Assembly (NCBI GenBank): GCA_013397865.1
Contig: VZTI01003110.1
Span: 127,220-191,219 of the forward strand
Reading direction: 5' to 3'
From: Struthidea cinerea
Lineage: Eukaryota > Chordata > Aves > Passeriformes > Corcoracidae
Length of the DNA stretch: 64,000 bases
Both the position numbers and the translations under genes were made by a program. The notes under the pieces were generated by a model. The model was not told where the DNA came from. It saw only the letters and a list, made by a program, of their open reading frames with translations, and did not search any database. Below are positions 12,701 to 26,413 of this stretch, in pieces. The stretch's first letter is position 1. Each line of letters begins with the position of its first letter.

Positions 12701-15700
12701 CTTGTCTCCCCTGTTTAAATACAAAAGGACAATTATATGGTATCTAGGTAAAGCATTAGATTACAGTTCAGTGGAAGGAAGCCAGTTGAATCATCCATCC
12801 ATTGAAAAGCCTCTACTGCCTTTGGATGAGACCCCAGGTTGGCAGGTTTGCCTCCATGCTGTAGAGGATGATACAGCCGTGGTTGTTTTCTTTTCTGCTT
12901 GCCAGGCCCCATGGGGAAACTGAGTCTTTCCAACCAGGTGCAGAGTGCAATAAACTTCCTCTGACAAGTTGACAGAAATCAGTGGAAGCTCGCTACTTGG
13001 CAAAAAGAGAAGCTAAGTATAGGAGGTGTTAAGAAAAGAACGAACTGAACCTCATGGCTGGGAAGTTGTGGTCTTACTACTTCCTCTTCCATGTTCCTAT
13101 CTGGTGTAAATGACTCTTCCAGTGTTTCAGCTGAGGGTGTCCTGTGTTTCATAGCATTCAGCTACTAGGCTGCCGTGACACTTCAAAAATAAGCCTCTTC
13201 TGGGAACAAGGTGAGGTCAGTTCAGCTCAATATTCCCTTTTCTAAGGAGAGGTGATAGGTTTTACTGAGTCAGCCGATATTGAGAGGGAGGTGGAAGGGG
13301 GCCAGTAAATTACAGATACTCAGGCCATCTTTGGGCTTGAAGCTGTTTGAAGTTGAATATCATGTTTCTGTCTCTGATCTGACCAAAGCAGTAAGATCAA
13401 AGTTACTGAAAACATCGTCTGGATCTGCATTAGCTAATTCTTCCTGGCATGAACATTTTCTTGTGGAGCCCTGCACTGAGGAAAGATTGTGCACATCACA
13501 ACCCCAGCTGGATGGAGACACTGGGCCACCAACTTCTCCTTCTTGATGCTTGTGTCTCCACATGTTCCTAAGGCCCCTGCATGACCATCACAAATACTTT
13601 TTAAAAAGGGAATTCAGGGTCATTGAAAGGTATTGTCTGGATTGTCCTGAGAAACATCAGTGCTTTTGTAAAGGAAAGAGAAGCTCTGATAGTGAGAACA
13701 TGAACTTTCTGCATTATTCATCAACATGAGTTATCTATTCTGGAAAAAGCATTTTCCAGAGGCAAGTAAAAGAATACTTTGTTATCTTGTCTCTCTTCTG
13801 AGATGGCCAAGAATCTTGGCCAATTGGTGCCTGTGTTTCAATTACGAGGATGTTTTGTCAATCACTGGGAATTAAATGAATATGTATAAGAAAAGAGCTG
13901 TGCGTGTTTTGGAACATTTTATTTTTTGAAGCATGTAAAACAGAATAAAGACAAATACACCAGCAAGAAAATTGCTGTGTCTTCTACTGCAGTAGCCGTG
14001 TTTGTGGACTCAGATTCAAGTCTCCTTCTATCACTGTGCTTTGACTTTTTGCAACTGTGCCATCTTTCTGCAGCTTAGAGTGGAAAATGTCTTCTGTGCA
14101 GATTGACAGTTGAGTGAAGAGGTGAGTAGTATTTTTATATCCTTGCTGAGTTTAGGATTAGAGTTAGTAGTTCTTAAGGATTTTCTTTTCTAAGATGGAA
14201 GCTTAATTCCTTTTTCAGGTGTTTAGAAGTAGTTGGTATTGACATGATGCAGTCACATTCCATGAGTCCTGAAGCAGATGCATGTTAGCTGCTATTCACA
14301 AGAGATGGTTTAGAATTTTTCAGAAGGCTGGATGTGTGGATTGGATCTCAGAAAAGGGGTGAATGTGATTTGGGTCTCAACCATAAACTGATAGATCTGT
14401 AAAACAGTCTGAAGCTATGGTATTGCTTTATTTCATGATCTGGGCTTGCTGTACTATGAAAGGTAAATTCCTGGACTTCAGGCATTTAGAATATTCTGAT
14501 GCAGCCCTGTGCACATACATACAGACTTTTTTGTCTTAAGGAACCCAAAGTGTTACACTTAGGTTGAGTAATAAATACAGACAGATTTTGAAAATTCTTT
14601 CCAGTGTTGGAGCAATGAATCTGTTGGTTTTATTGGGGAGACTGTTTGGTAGGACACGGTCATTTGGACACACTGCAGTCACAAAAGGAAATGTGGAAGA
14701 AGGGTATAAACATAATATTAAATGGATCTATTTTCAGAGAGGCTCTGTAAAGGCTGAAGTGAGCACGCTCTGTGAAGCTGTGATAAATGATTGGCAGATT
14801 GAAGGTATGAATCTAAATCCAATAGTATTGTTTGTAGCGTTTGTAAAAGCTCACCTCAGCACAAAAATGAACACTGTCAGAAAAGGCAGTTATAAGAAAA
14901 AAAATCCATCCCCTTCAAGTAGAGGGGAAAAGAGGGCAAATCAGCAAATAAAATAGGACAATATATAAAGGTATCTCTATATCTTTATATATCTATACAG
15001 CAATAGATAGAATTCAAATTTATGTAGACATAGCAGGTTGCCTTCATTAAAGCAGATATCTACAGTCTAGTCCAAACTAGAGAACAGTCCAGGTCTGTGA
15101 TTTGGGAGAGAGGCAATAAGAAGCTCAGAAACAGCAGGAAAAGAACCAAGACGGCATCAGCTCTAGTCAGGGGAGACACGGGCCATCCTTATGACCCTGC
15201 TCCCTGGCTCGTGAGCTGGAGTGCATGAAGCTGCAGCTGGGAGCCCATGTCTCAGTTGGAAGAATGGTGCTGGGAAACACTACTGGAACAGTACCTTCAT
15301 AAGCTGACTGATTGGAAAAGAAGGGGACTGTAGGATACAACAGCAAAAGCTTATGGACCAATGCTGAGCTAAGAAATTGATGTCTGAAGAGCTAAGAGCT
15401 TCCTTGAATGGCAGGGAGAAATAGCCTGGCAAATACCAGTTCTACATGGGGCACAAAAGTTGAGTTATTCCTTTTTTTTTAAAAGAGCTCCTGAGTGTAC
15501 AACTTGCCACCTGTCAGAAGATTGAGTTTCAGTCATGTTTCCCTGTGGGAAAACTCTTGTGCTTCCTTCTTGGGATACACAGCACATAATCAAATGAATG
15601 ACTTGAAGGGCAGTCATAAACAACTAAACATTAGAGATTTATGGTGGATCTCAAGCTTCAGGCTTACAAAAGAGAAAAATGACAGGTGTGCATAAAACAT

Positions 15701-18700
15701 GAAGATGGTGTCTTTGTGATTGTAACTTGAATGCTAAGCTTCCTGATACCTTTAGGAAATAACAGTGCTAAAAATGTCAGCCTTCTTTTGCAAAGATGTA
15801 AATAGGAACAGAAGTACCCAATATAGTGGGGGGTATGTTTGCTGTATAGGAATTAGGCCCTAAAACCTAAGTTTTTGTTGACTTGTTATTCAGGACAGAG
15901 AAATGTGACAAGTCTATGAAGACAAATTTACCTAAGTGATGCTGAATTGAAATAAATTTGAACAATAAAGTACAACGCGCATCACTAATTTATTTGTGCA
16001 TACAGTATATTTCCACTGCTGATTGCGTACTTTGCAAGCCAGCGATAGCATGATTAATACCCATGGTATGGTAATTGGTGGGCACTAGTGGGAAAAATTG
16101 TGAAAATGCTTGAAAGAGCTCCTTTCCCAGTTGTTGGCATGGTTGTCTACTTGAGGATCTTGTTGGACATGATGAGATGGTCAGTAGAATTCTGAGATTT
16201 ATCCTCTTCTACCCTTCCTTTACAGGATGTTTCTACCTCTGATGCCTGTGTGAACTTGAAATTAAGAAGATGAGGTAGATGAGGTAATCTTGGAGGCCCC
16301 ACAGGGATTCCTTTGGTGAAGAAGAATAATTTACTACTCTGAGACCAGGGGTGTTAGGAGGAAACTTGAGGAGTCACAGCCTTGTGAGTAGTAGATAGCA
16401 CTTAGGAGACTTGATTCTTTGAAATCTCAGAAATAGTTTAATGTTAGGAAGAAAAAAATTATACATTGAGAAGCAAAAATTATTTGATGTAGAATTGTCA
16501 CCAAGAGATTTCCAAAAGGGAAAAGAGAGAAGGAAACTCTTCATAGCCCATTCTTGGGCTATGAACCTGAAGGTGCTTAAAAGTGTGCTCTCTCATGTTT
16601 CATCTGACTTTATGCAGTATCTTCTGCTTGCAGGGTTTAGCCCTAACTCAGCTTAGACCAAGATGCTGTGTTTCTTTATGAACTGCAGCAGTTCTGTTCC
16701 TTCTAGATGAAGAGTGACTGTCCAGTTAAACTATCCAGTTACCTACTATCAGTTGAATTCTGGGAATTTTTAAAGGCTTGTGCACCAGTGAAGAGTAATA
16801 AAAGGAGAGGGAAATAGTTCTTTACAGTTGTGTATATGCAACACGAGTTTCCATAAAAGAAGCAGCTAGTTTTATGAGATGATGCCTTGACCTTTGCCTG
16901 TAGCAAATGGGGAGAGACTACTTTGAATCTGTCAATGATACAGATTTAAGTGACTTGGATTGTGTCAGTATGTTAGCAAGCTGGGATTTTAGATACTTCA
17001 GCACCTTGGTTGTAGTATTTTTCTCTGCCAAGCTTTATTTTCAATGTGAAATATGTTTGAATGTTTTTGTCTTTTTTTTTTTCCAAATCTGGCTTTCATC
17101 CATTTCATCCTGATTCTGGCTTATTTCTGGAGACTGTTCAGAAGTGCTGGGCTAAGCGTATTTATTTGTTACAGATACTGACCTTTGTGAGTTGACCAAA
17201 TTTTTATTGCAGGTTGAAGCAGAATGATTTATTTGCTTTTCATTTTGCTTTGGAAAGATGAGGCATTTGCTAAGAAGAAAAAAACCCTACCTTTTCAAAA
17301 ACGAACTGTCTGAATTTCCAAAAAGCTGTAAGAAACCACGTAAGATGGGTGACACATGATGTCTTGCCATAATGTTGTCGTCTCTTTGCGTGTGTTGGCT
17401 GTGTAGTGACAGTGGAAAAGATAAAATCTTGTAAACTCTCGTGTTTCAGGACAAATTCTCTCTCTCCATTCGTTACTCTGGTTTGAGTTGCTCGTAAGGC
17501 ATGATATGCATTATGTTCTTTGAATGTCAGATTTTCTTCAGTCAGCTGATACCATGTGTTAAGCTCAAGCCTTTGAAAACACATATGAATTTTGATTACC
17601 ACTGTACTTGAATGCACAGTTTGATATGAAGGGGCCCAGCTTATAGGAACTTAAGAGTCAGGCAGTTTCCCATTTGGGAACTATGAGGCCTGAAGTCATG
17701 GTGTGTGAACCTGTGTCACCTTTTGAAAACTGGGTTCTAGGAACTCAGGTCTGCTCTCACTGCAGAGAAGGAAGACAATTGTCCAGGTTAAGATAATGGT
17801 GAATGCAGCAACTAAGCGCCCAAAACTGAAGGATGGCTGATACAGATTCTCAGAGCAGATTGTGCCCCCTGGACATGCCATTTCCTTGGGGACAGACCTT
17901 CCATAATGCTGGCTCCCTCCTCCTCAGTGTTAATGGGAAGCTCTGCCTGCTCCTATAGGAGAGTTCTGACTTCAAAGTCTCTGCTTTGTGCTGGAGGCAC
18001 ATCAGGGGCACTTGGGCTCTTGCTGGATATTTGCTGGTTTTGAGAACCGTAGTACCAGCAAATGTTGGGAACTCAGGGCAGATTTTTCCAAACAGGAAAG
18101 GGCAGCAGGTAAGGCACAAGAGCCTTATAGCAACAGGTTTGGAGATGAACAAGACCTTGCCTGAAGGAGATGCTGCGGAGGTTAGGCTTAATACTTGTAA
18201 ATGTCAGGTTTGGATTCAGTAATTTTCATAGTGTCTTTCAAGTCTGCTACTTGCATGACTCTTGGGGGTCTTAACTTCTGTCAGGTACAAAGGAAACATT
18301 CGTCTTGGTCACTGTAAGTAAAGAGCTACTGCCTTAATTTGTTCTCAAGTTGGAGTGGTCACTAAGGTGAGCTAAGGTGCCTTCATGTAAGGTAGAATTT
18401 CCTGCTATGCGTGCGGCAGGACATGGAAAGTCTCCACTTTCTGCACTTCTACTGCCATTCATGAGATCACCATTGTCAGAAAGCTATTCTTTAAACAATG
18501 TCTTCATATTTTCTCTTCGTCCTCTGAGAAGCCACCCCCCTCTACACTCCTTCCCAAGAAAACCATACCTTTCTCCTTTCTGTTGTGAAATGGTACCTTC
18601 TGGGCAGCCCACACACAGGCATTACCACTAAGAACTACACTTCCCCATCCCTTTGGGTTAGTCTGGTAATTGGATTAATTTAATCTCCTTTTGTCGTCAT

Positions 18701-20701
18701 TCTTTTTTACTGTATCCCAATTCTCTTTGGACCAGATTTGAGAGATAGACAGGGATCAGAGGCTGCCAGCAGGTACAGAGTGAACTGGGCAAGGGAACAA
18801 GAAAAGGAGTGGCAGGGAAATGATGTGCCTTCTTTAGGAAAGGAGCTAGAGACAAAAATGACGGGAAAACATAGATAAGAAATAGACTGTGCTTTCTTAC
18901 CCCGCAGTACGTGGAATGGAGACAATGTGCATCCTGATGGACGTAAAGTCCAGACAGAGAAGCAGCAAAAACAGATGAGTCAGAACTGACCAAAATCCCA
19001 GGGCTCCAGATCCTTCCTGAAAGCACTGAGAATCTGTATTTGGAGACGTCTGTGGCATGCTTTTAGCTTCATTGCAGGGCTTGATTAATCGATCTGCTGG
19101 AGCTCTTCCACACTTCAGTACAGTTGAAATCCTATTTTCTGAGCCACAGTTAATTGAGGCTCTTAGTTACCTGAAGGATGAAGATCTCCTCAGAGTTATG
19201 ACTTCAGCACATAAGTACCACTAAGACTTAACTGTATAAATCTTTAAACACTGCTGAACTAATGTCTTGGGGCCAAATCTAGTACCTAGTGTTCTGTACA
19301 CATCTACTGTTCTGTAAACCTTTACTTCTAATGGTGTGTGAGACCTCTCTGCAAATGTTGAAGCCAGATTTGCAGCATATTTATTCATTGAATGTTGTCC
19401 ATGGTTGCAAATGTATGCTTGTTAGGTGTTTACTCACAGGGAAAATGCAAAATAAGAATTACACTTAAAGAGGTGTTGCTCAAAAATGCATGTCAGTTTG
19501 CACCAACACGTTCTCGTATCTACTGTAATCCTTGCTAAAGCAGAAAGCAGATATGCATCTGATTCTCCCATTCTTAAAGAACACAGTAGCTACAGTGATG
19601 TGCCAATGAAAGTAATTAAAAAGTCATGAAGAATGGTTACTTTTACATAAGTACTGTTTGGGTAATAAGGATCTGAGGAAGGAGGACATTAGCAGTGCAG
19701 CTTATGGGCAGGGAGAAGCAAGTGCCCTTCACTTCAGCGTGGTCTGCTACTCATGGTCCTGTTGTTTGGAGAGACTGAAGTATCCAATTACATGTGTGTC
19801 TCCTTTGCACTTTTTCAAATTTAAGAGTAATTATGATATGTAATATAGGGTTATAGATGTATCTAAGGCATTTCTTAGAAATACGAACATGCATGTTACA
19901 GAACTAAATATTAGTAAATATTTGAAATATGAATTTATAAAATAATATTGTGCCCTAACTTTTTGACTTGCAGAAATAACTGGGCACTATGAGTAAGAAA
20001 CATGCTGCAATAGTTCAAGTTCACCTGTGGTGGATCAAGTAGCTGACAGAATTCATAGCCTCAGGACATCACTCATTAGGAGAATTCTCTCAGAGAGGTT
20101 TTTGTTTGTTTTTTTCTTTTATTAGCACTTCAGAGTTAATTCAGAGTTTCTTGATGAGGTCTCATTACACTCATCCAGAGCATCTAAATAATTCTGCTGG
20201 ATTAGAGGGAATAAAGACAATCTGTGAGAGACTTTTTTTTAAGCACAGTCTGGCTTGGTAGCGGGGAAATGGGCAGAAAGCCACTGCAAAGGAGAGCTTT
20301 GAAAAAAAATGAGCCAGGCAGTTATCAAGAACTTAAATCAGGTGTGAATACGACATCCACTGAGGTCTCCCCTGCAGTGCTTGTGTGAGACAAATCTGCC
20401 ATTATTTCTTGGTCTACCACCAGTCCATTTTCTGATCACTTCCCTCTTGCCTGCCAAGGCTGTATCACCTGCAAAAGCAAATGTGAGTATGGAAGTGCTC
20501 CTCTTGCAGAGAGAGGTCTCACGTGAAGTGGGACAGTCTGGGATGTAAGTCCTTTCTCCTTACTTGGCCTGGGGCATCAGTTTTACCTGTATCTTACCTC
20601 AACCTAGGGGATTATTAATACCCATTTTAGAGTTGAAATTCTAAAATATTAAAGTGTAATCTTGGTTCTTTCTTGCAGCCATAAGGCAAAGTCCTGCCCT
20701 G
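12701..20701. other. Non-coding stretch between two CR1 copies
   Basis: Unique-looking AT-rich sequence without a recognisable gene. The longest plus frame, 14564-14956, begins at TTG, not ATG, and matches no family I know. Short AT-rich low-complexity runs occur at about 14960-15010. An AATAAA-type string occurs at 15965, with no transcript evidence in the sequence. Confidence 0.55.
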
Positions 20702-21146
20702 ATCACAGAATCACAGAATGGGTCAGGTTGAAAGGGACCACAATGGATCATCTGGTCCCACCTCCCTGCTCAAGCAGGGCCATCCTAGAGCACGTGGCAC
20801 AGGATTGTATCCTGACGGTTCTTGAATATCTCCAGTGAGGGAGACAGGACAGCCTCTTTGGACAATCTACTCCATTGCTCAGTTACCTGCACAGTAAAGA
20901 AGTTTTTCCTCATATTCATGTGGAACTTCCTGTGCATCAGTTTCTGCCCATTGCCTCTTTGTCCTTGCATGGAGTTATTCTTCCTCAGGTGCGGGACCCT
21001 GGATTTGCTTTTGTTGAATTTCAGACAGTTCTTTGCCCATCTCTCCAACCTGTTGAGATCCTTCTGAAGGGCTGCATAGCACTAGGGGATATCGGCCACA
21101 CCTTGCAGCTTTGTGTCCTCAGTGAATTTGGTGCTGCAACCAGATT
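20702..21146 (-). mobile_element. CR1 LINE 3' fragment, reverse orientation
   Basis: Read on the + strand it begins with the reversed CR1 tail (ATCACAGAATCACAGAATGG, 20702-20721), then the reversed 3' blocks: 'ggtcccacctccctgctcaa', 'gagacaggacagcctctttg', 'gtaaagaagtttttcctcat', 'gggaccctggatttgctttt' and 'ccaccttgcagcttagtgtc'-like text. It ends near 21146. Only about 440 bases of the 3' end are present, the common 5'-truncated form. Two TCACAGAA units at the end represent the CR1 terminal octamer repeat. Confidence 0.9.
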
Positions 21147-23008
21147 TCTGTAGAGAAACTCAGTTCTTCATATACTTTCCCGCTTGTTTCCTTTAGGTGG
21201 AGTGGGCTCTTGGCCCCTTCATTGCTAGCAGTTATGCAAACAGGCAGGGCAGTCAGGGAAAGGACTGAGTGTTCCTCGGAGGTCCATGTGTGGTTTCCAT
21301 AGACTTGCCTTTTTTTCTCAGCAAGGTGGAAAGAAGGTCCTACTAGAGAAAGAAAGAAAAATTTTGTGCTGGCCTAGCTCAGGCTTCCTAATAACTTTGT
21401 ATTAGAGGAACTATTTCTATTTTAACTATTTGAAATATAATTTGCTGATGATGGAAGACATTTTCAAAACTTTGAATTTAGAAGCTCCTTATTTTCCCCA
21501 AAACAGCACAGTGTGAGCAGCCTCAGTGCAAGCATGGTCATCCGTGTGCAGTCTCCATGCATTGTTTGCTCTCTACTGAGACAACTGCATAGCTGGCAGC
21601 TGTGTTTCTGATTTTCAGGAAGCTGCTGCCCATCCCGCTGTAAGTACCTCAGTAATGAATGTCATTTATTTTCCTCGGGAGACTGAATAGCTCTCATCCA
21701 TTCAGAGCCTTTTGGTAGTATTAGTGTCACTCCGTTAAAAGTTTTGCATCATCAAGTTCAATTATCTACTTGAGGCTTTTCACAAATCAGTATTTCTTAA
21801 CTGAGTCCAGTCTTGGCCTTCTGTTTGGATGCTTCTCCTGCTAATGTCACGCAACTACTTCAGCTTGATTCTTTTACCATGAATTGCTGCCCAATAAAAC
21901 AACAATTTTCTCCTTTATGTCCCCCTTGAGACCTTTTTGTGCAGTATTGCTTACCAGACACCAAATAATTTGGTGTGGCTGGGAAATAAGATGCTTGGGA
22001 AAAGCTGCAGTTTTAATTGTTTTGTAAGTGCTCAAGTGACTAGTCACCATTAAATTGTACAGTCCTCAGCTTGTGCAGTGATGTACTGTGGCTTGTGATA
22101 GCCCCCCTAAATGTATCCTCCATTCCCTTTATGTCTTATTATGTACTTTTTGTTTTATTTTGGGTGAAATATTTTACAGGAGGAGCTGTGATTTGTGGAT
22201 TTGCTTAGTGCCTAGGACAGTGGAACCAGTTGTGTTTGAGCTACCACAGATTGGCATCTGCCCTGTCTTGGGATGCTCCTAATCAGCAGGAAGTCTGTGA
22301 GGACTCTTTCAAGCATATTGTAAGAAGAAGTTTCCACCGCGGCTGGGCCGACTGGGCACACGACAGTAGAGAAGGCAAATATTGAGACAGTGCCAGTGCA
22401 TTGATGTTTGTCTCTTCGCAGTTGTGGTGAAAGCCACTGGATTCAAAAGAACTCAACGGTGGTCTTTGCAATGGGTTAATTTGTATTGTAGATGTCCCAG
22501 ACCTGATCTAGATTCATTCAATTATCAGACTTCTAGTGTAGTGACTAAATATTTTGCGAACAGTAAAAAAGAAACAGAAAATAAATAGAGTTCTATTAAG
22601 CATGTGGTATAGAACCAGGAAAGAGAAATCTTCATTGCACAGAGGAAATAATGGGGGGTAGAACGGGACGTGGCTTGTTGGATGTGTTTCTATGAGTCTT
22701 TGGCTTTTATAGGGAGGTACAAGGCAACAGAAATAATTGGCGAGGGCAACCTTGGAATAAAAATGGAGGGGGAGAGGGAAGGACCCTCTGTGTATTTGAT
22801 CCAACTTTGTGAATAGACTTTCAAAATTACTAGGGTGCTCCCAGCTAACAGTTCAAATACATTTCATGTAAAGCTGTGGAGAGAAGTGCAAGGACTAAGG
22901 ACCACAAGTGAAAAAGTTAGAAAGGCTTATAGAAAAGAGAGGAAAACCATGCAATCCCTTGGCAACTTAGTAAAATCTTTACAATAATTTTCTTCTCTGG
23001 ATAATGAC
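21147..23008. other. Non-coding stretch
   Basis: No gene, RNA or repeat recognised. Only short chance reading frames and ordinary AT-rich sequence are present. Confidence 0.5.
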
Positions 23009-23020
23009 ATTACATATTAC

Positions 23021-23156
23021 AGAAACATAACAGAATATTCTGAGCTGGAAGGGACCCACAAGGATCATCAAGTCCAATACTTAAGTGAATGGCCCGTACA
23101 GGGATCAAACCCATGACCTTGGCATTATTAGCATCATGCTCTAACCAACTGAACTA
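23021..23156 (-). mobile_element. tRNA-Ile-headed, CR1-tailed SINE (TguSINE1 type)
   Basis: On the minus strand it starts with a tRNA-Ile-like head: AGTTCAGTTGGTTAGAGCAT (A box), a GCTAATAATGCC anticodon-loop segment with anticodon AAT, and GGGTTTGATCCCTGTACGGG (B box and acceptor side). It then passes into a CR1 3' tail (GACTTGATGATCCTTGTGGG, then CTTCCAGCTCAGAATATTCT) and a degenerate terminal repeat. It is flanked by near-identical ATTACATATTAC (23009-23020) and ATTACATTATTAC (23157-23169), a plausible target-site duplication. SINEs of this construction are known from zebra finch and other passerines, with mobilisation by CR1 machinery. The first few tRNA bases look lost or diverged. It is not a functional tRNA gene, because the 3' end of the acceptor runs into CR1 sequence. 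Confidence 0.85.
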
Positions 23157-23169
23157 ATTACATTATTAC

Positions 23170-25186
23170 ATTTTACTTTGTTATTTAACTCTTCTTATCT
23201 TAACCCATGAATTTTACTTTTTTTTTTCCTCCCTAATTCCCCTTCCCATCCCACTGGAGAGCAGTGAGCAAGTGGCTGTCTGCCACTTAGTTCCTAGCTG
23301 GGTTTAAACCATGACACCTTCTTACTGCTTTCTCTTACTGCTGTACCTCTGATTTTTGATTTGTTCTTGAAATTATGTCAGAATGAAGTAATGATATGAG
23401 GATTCAGAGTCCTAAGCTTATCAACTGTGTTGGCAAACTAGCCAAGTAACATTACATTGATAAACTCTCCTCAGTTTGCAGTGCCCTTATGCATCAGCTT
23501 CTTATGGACTCTGTGGATATACACCTCCTGCATATTTCTCATGTGCCACTTCCTCTGCTGTCTTGCAGGGTTTCTTGGGACTGAATTGTTAGGAGACATG
23601 AGGCAGTCTCTAGTGATTCTTTAGTCTTTCACCTACAACCTCACTATGTGCCATTGACCTTTCTCTGTAGCATGTAATGATGGCTCAGTGTCCGGTGTGA
23701 AATGGATTCTGCCATTAGAAAATGGGTCTTTGTTCAAGCACCCAAATCATATGAACTGTCAAGGCTTTGGTTGTTTGTGTGTCTGGTTAAGAGAGGTGTG
23801 AACAGATCATGGATACAACTCTGTTCTTTTCACTTTCAGTATTCCTCTGTGCATATCTTCTTCATGTTTATTATTATAGTTCCATTTTTCCTTACGGAAG
23901 TTTCTCTTATCTCCTATCAGAATGTCAGTTGTACTGCATGTTAATACTTTGTTCAGAGAGGCACTGTGTTTACAGGGCAGAGCAGGAACAGTCTCGTTCC
24001 AGATGGCATGGAATGACTGTACATAAGGTTACTGTGGTCCTTTCCTAGCACATTGTGCCACAGAACTGACAAGTACAGAGCAGGTTAAATAGTGCTTGGT
24101 AAAGTGTGTGGAGAAACTAGACTTGAAAGAGTAAGTTTCTAAGAATGGAAGACGTCGAATTCATCCTGTGGTGTAAATCTGCAAGGCTTCAGTAAAATGA
24201 TGCTTACAATCACCTTGTGTCATTGATTGTAGCATGGCAGACTTGTGAATCTCTACAGAAAGTGTAAAAGCTAATTGTGCTGAAGCAGTTCAGTGATAAG
24301 CCTTTTCAAAACCTCTTCACCAATTTCTTCCTGTATAGACAATTAGAGTTGGTTCTCATTTCCTGTTTATCATGACTAACTACCCCTGTCTAGGCTCAGC
24401 TGTTCCTTTTTATTCTCCTCCTTTGTGCTTTGCTATCCTGAAGCCAAATCTGAATGGAATTCAGTGGCTCTGTTGTGCTTTTTGACTTGGTATCAGCAAG
24501 TCTGACACCATAAGAAAATTAATTTAGGAATGCTAGCCGTACAGTGGATGAGTTCTTCAACAGGCAAAATAAAAGTTCAGCTGAATAATGAGTGCAAGGT
24601 ATGGTGTCTGTAAGTGTAAAATCTCTGAATTTTCTTCTCCAATTCCCTTGCTATAGCTGCCGTCAAAGCTCAGTTTTATGCTACAGTAAACATTTTGGGT
24701 ATAGAGACTGTAGGCAACAGCTGGAAAGGCCCGGTTTTACAATGCTGTGTTCATCTAATCTATTCCATAGTAGAATCAGAAAAGTAAGGTACAGTGCTGT
24801 TTCTTGAGAAGAGCAAACAGGTGATGTGTGCTCCTTGTGGGATGACTATATTTTTCTACTGACTTGCAACCAGTAAATTCTTTGGCAACCTTCCTTGTCC
24901 CTGGCAAAGCTCTTGTACTTATCAACTTCCTCCTTATCACCAATATAATACCAGCAGCATCCCATTTTTCAGGCAGAGCAGTATATGTTGTTCAGGCCCA
25001 TCCTGAGTCATGGAGCCCTGTAAGCTGCCACCTTTCCCCAGGACTTAAAATGTGCTGTGGTAAAAATGAGTCACTGCTTTCTCAGATTTATCCTTTGTTA
25101 CAAGTTTGTGTGTTGCCATCTAGGGGATAAGGACTTGTGACATTCTTATTGACTCCTCTCTCCCTCTCTTTCCCTCTTCCTTTCAG
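23170..25186. other. Non-coding stretch, intron ending at the TMEM229B acceptor
   Basis: No gene recognised. Its last 40 bases are a long pyrimidine tract (from about 25150) ending in TTTCAG at 25181-25186, the acceptor of the TMEM229B coding exon, so at least this end is intron. Confidence 0.65.
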
Positions 25187-25212
25187 AGTGCTGCTGGGGT
25201 GAGTGCAGAAGA

Positions 25213-25716
25213 ATGGCTGCGGCAGAACCCCTGACCGCTTTCTCACGATGGTACCTCTACGCCATCCATGGCTATTTCTGTGAGGTGATGTTCACAGCTG
25301 CCTGGGAGTTTGTGGTCAACTTCAACTGGAAGTTCCCAGGTGTTACCAGTGTGTGGGCACTCTTCATCTATGGCACGTCCATCCTCATTGTGGAGAAGAT
25401 GTATCTGTATCTCAAAGACAAGTGTAACATTTTAGTGCGCTGCTTCATTTACACACTGTGGACATACCTCTGGGAGTTTACTACTGGCCTCATCCTACGC
25501 CAGTTCAATGCCTGCCCATGGGACTATTCCCAGTTTGATTTTGACTTCATGGGCCTGATCACCCTGGAGTATGCCATCCCATGGTTTTGTGCTTCTTTCA
25601 TCATGGAGCAGCTGGTGATCAGAAACACCCTGCGCTTACGATTTGATGAGACTGCCGAGCCGGGGGCCCCCACCGCCCCCGTTGCCTTGGCCAACGGCCA
25701 CGTGAAGACGGATTGA
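25213..25716 (+). CDS. TMEM229B: Transmembrane protein 229B
   Basis: This 167-residue frame matches human TMEM229B almost end to end and has the same length. Shared stretches include the N-terminal RWYLYAIHGYFCEVMFTAAW, the central TLWTYLWEFTTG, the RQFNACPWDYSQFDFDFMG block and the C-terminal ALANGHVKTD. Four hydrophobic segments are visible, roughly residues 14-35, 46-66, 70-95 and 113-135, indicating a small multipass membrane protein without a cleaved signal peptide. The family is related to bacterial CmpB-type membrane proteins; its biochemical function is not established. The start ATG has a strong context (A at -3, G at +4) and is the conserved family start. The whole frame is in one exon. 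The C-terminal tail (EPGAPTAPVA) is Pro/Ala-rich and more variable than the core. No frameshift or missing segment is seen, so the gene looks functional. Confidence 0.97.
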   Translation: MAAAEPLTAFSRWYLYAIHGYFCEVMFTAAWEFVVNFNWKFPGVTSVWALFIYGTSILIVEKMYLYLKDKCNILVRCFIYTLWTYLWEFTTGLILRQFNACPWDYSQFDFDFMGLITLEYAIPWFCASFIMEQLVIRNTLRLRFDETAEPGAPTAPVALANGHVKTD

Positions 25717-26413
25717 GCAGCGGCTTAGAACCATACTTAGCAATCTGAGAGAGCCCAGACCTCTACCATGGACTGACAGCTCTGGCTCCGAGGTACTGCT
25801 CCTTGCTGTATGATAAGATTCATAAACCCCATTTTTCTAATGGGGGTGTGCATGGGATATATCAGAAAAAATGGAACCAATAGATTTTCTATGGATTTTA
25901 CTCTTTGGGCTCCAAGGACCAATATGAGTTACTTGTTAGTTAGGTCGTTTCTGATTTTAACTTATTACTGATGAAAGCAGTCCTTTTGCTTACACTTTAA
26001 AGTGGAGAAAGAAGAAAAAAGAAATGCTACAGCAGAAATGCATCCAGAAAAACCCCACCTAATCAGTGGATGGGCATGGACACTCCAGCTGAGTTATTGA
26101 TTGGCTTACTCCATTAGGCAATATTCAGGTGCTTGCTTGCAACCAATACCTCCCGTGGGACCTGAGATGCTGCAGGAACAAGGAAAATCCATCTGCTGTT
26201 GAGAAGTACCTAAGACTGGCAGTCTGCTGGGGAGATAGATGGTGTTCCCCTCACCAGGTCCCATTGGCCTCTCCCCAGGTTCTTTGTTGCACCATGAAAT
26301 AATCTGGTGCTGGACATCTTGCTGAATTTATACAGATCTTGTACTTTTTGAAATTTCAGTCCTGATACTCACTAGAATTTTTTTCCTTTTTTTTCTTCTT
26401 TTTTTGTTTTTCT

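Noticed and set aside
14564..14956. 130-residue open frame on +
   Set aside because: The start is TTG, the context is non-coding and nothing in the protein is recognisable.
20595..20670. Further MIR-like segment before the reversed CR1
   Set aside because: Only a short 'tattaatacccattttaga' part resembles MIR, too little to call.
20785..21153. Plus- and minus-strand frames at the reversed CR1
   Set aside because: They are explained by CR1 3' sequence, not by a host gene.
23085..23156. Functional tRNA-Ile gene
   Set aside because: The A and B boxes and the AAT anticodon are visible, but the 5' end is degraded and the 3' end runs into a CR1 tail. It is a SINE head.
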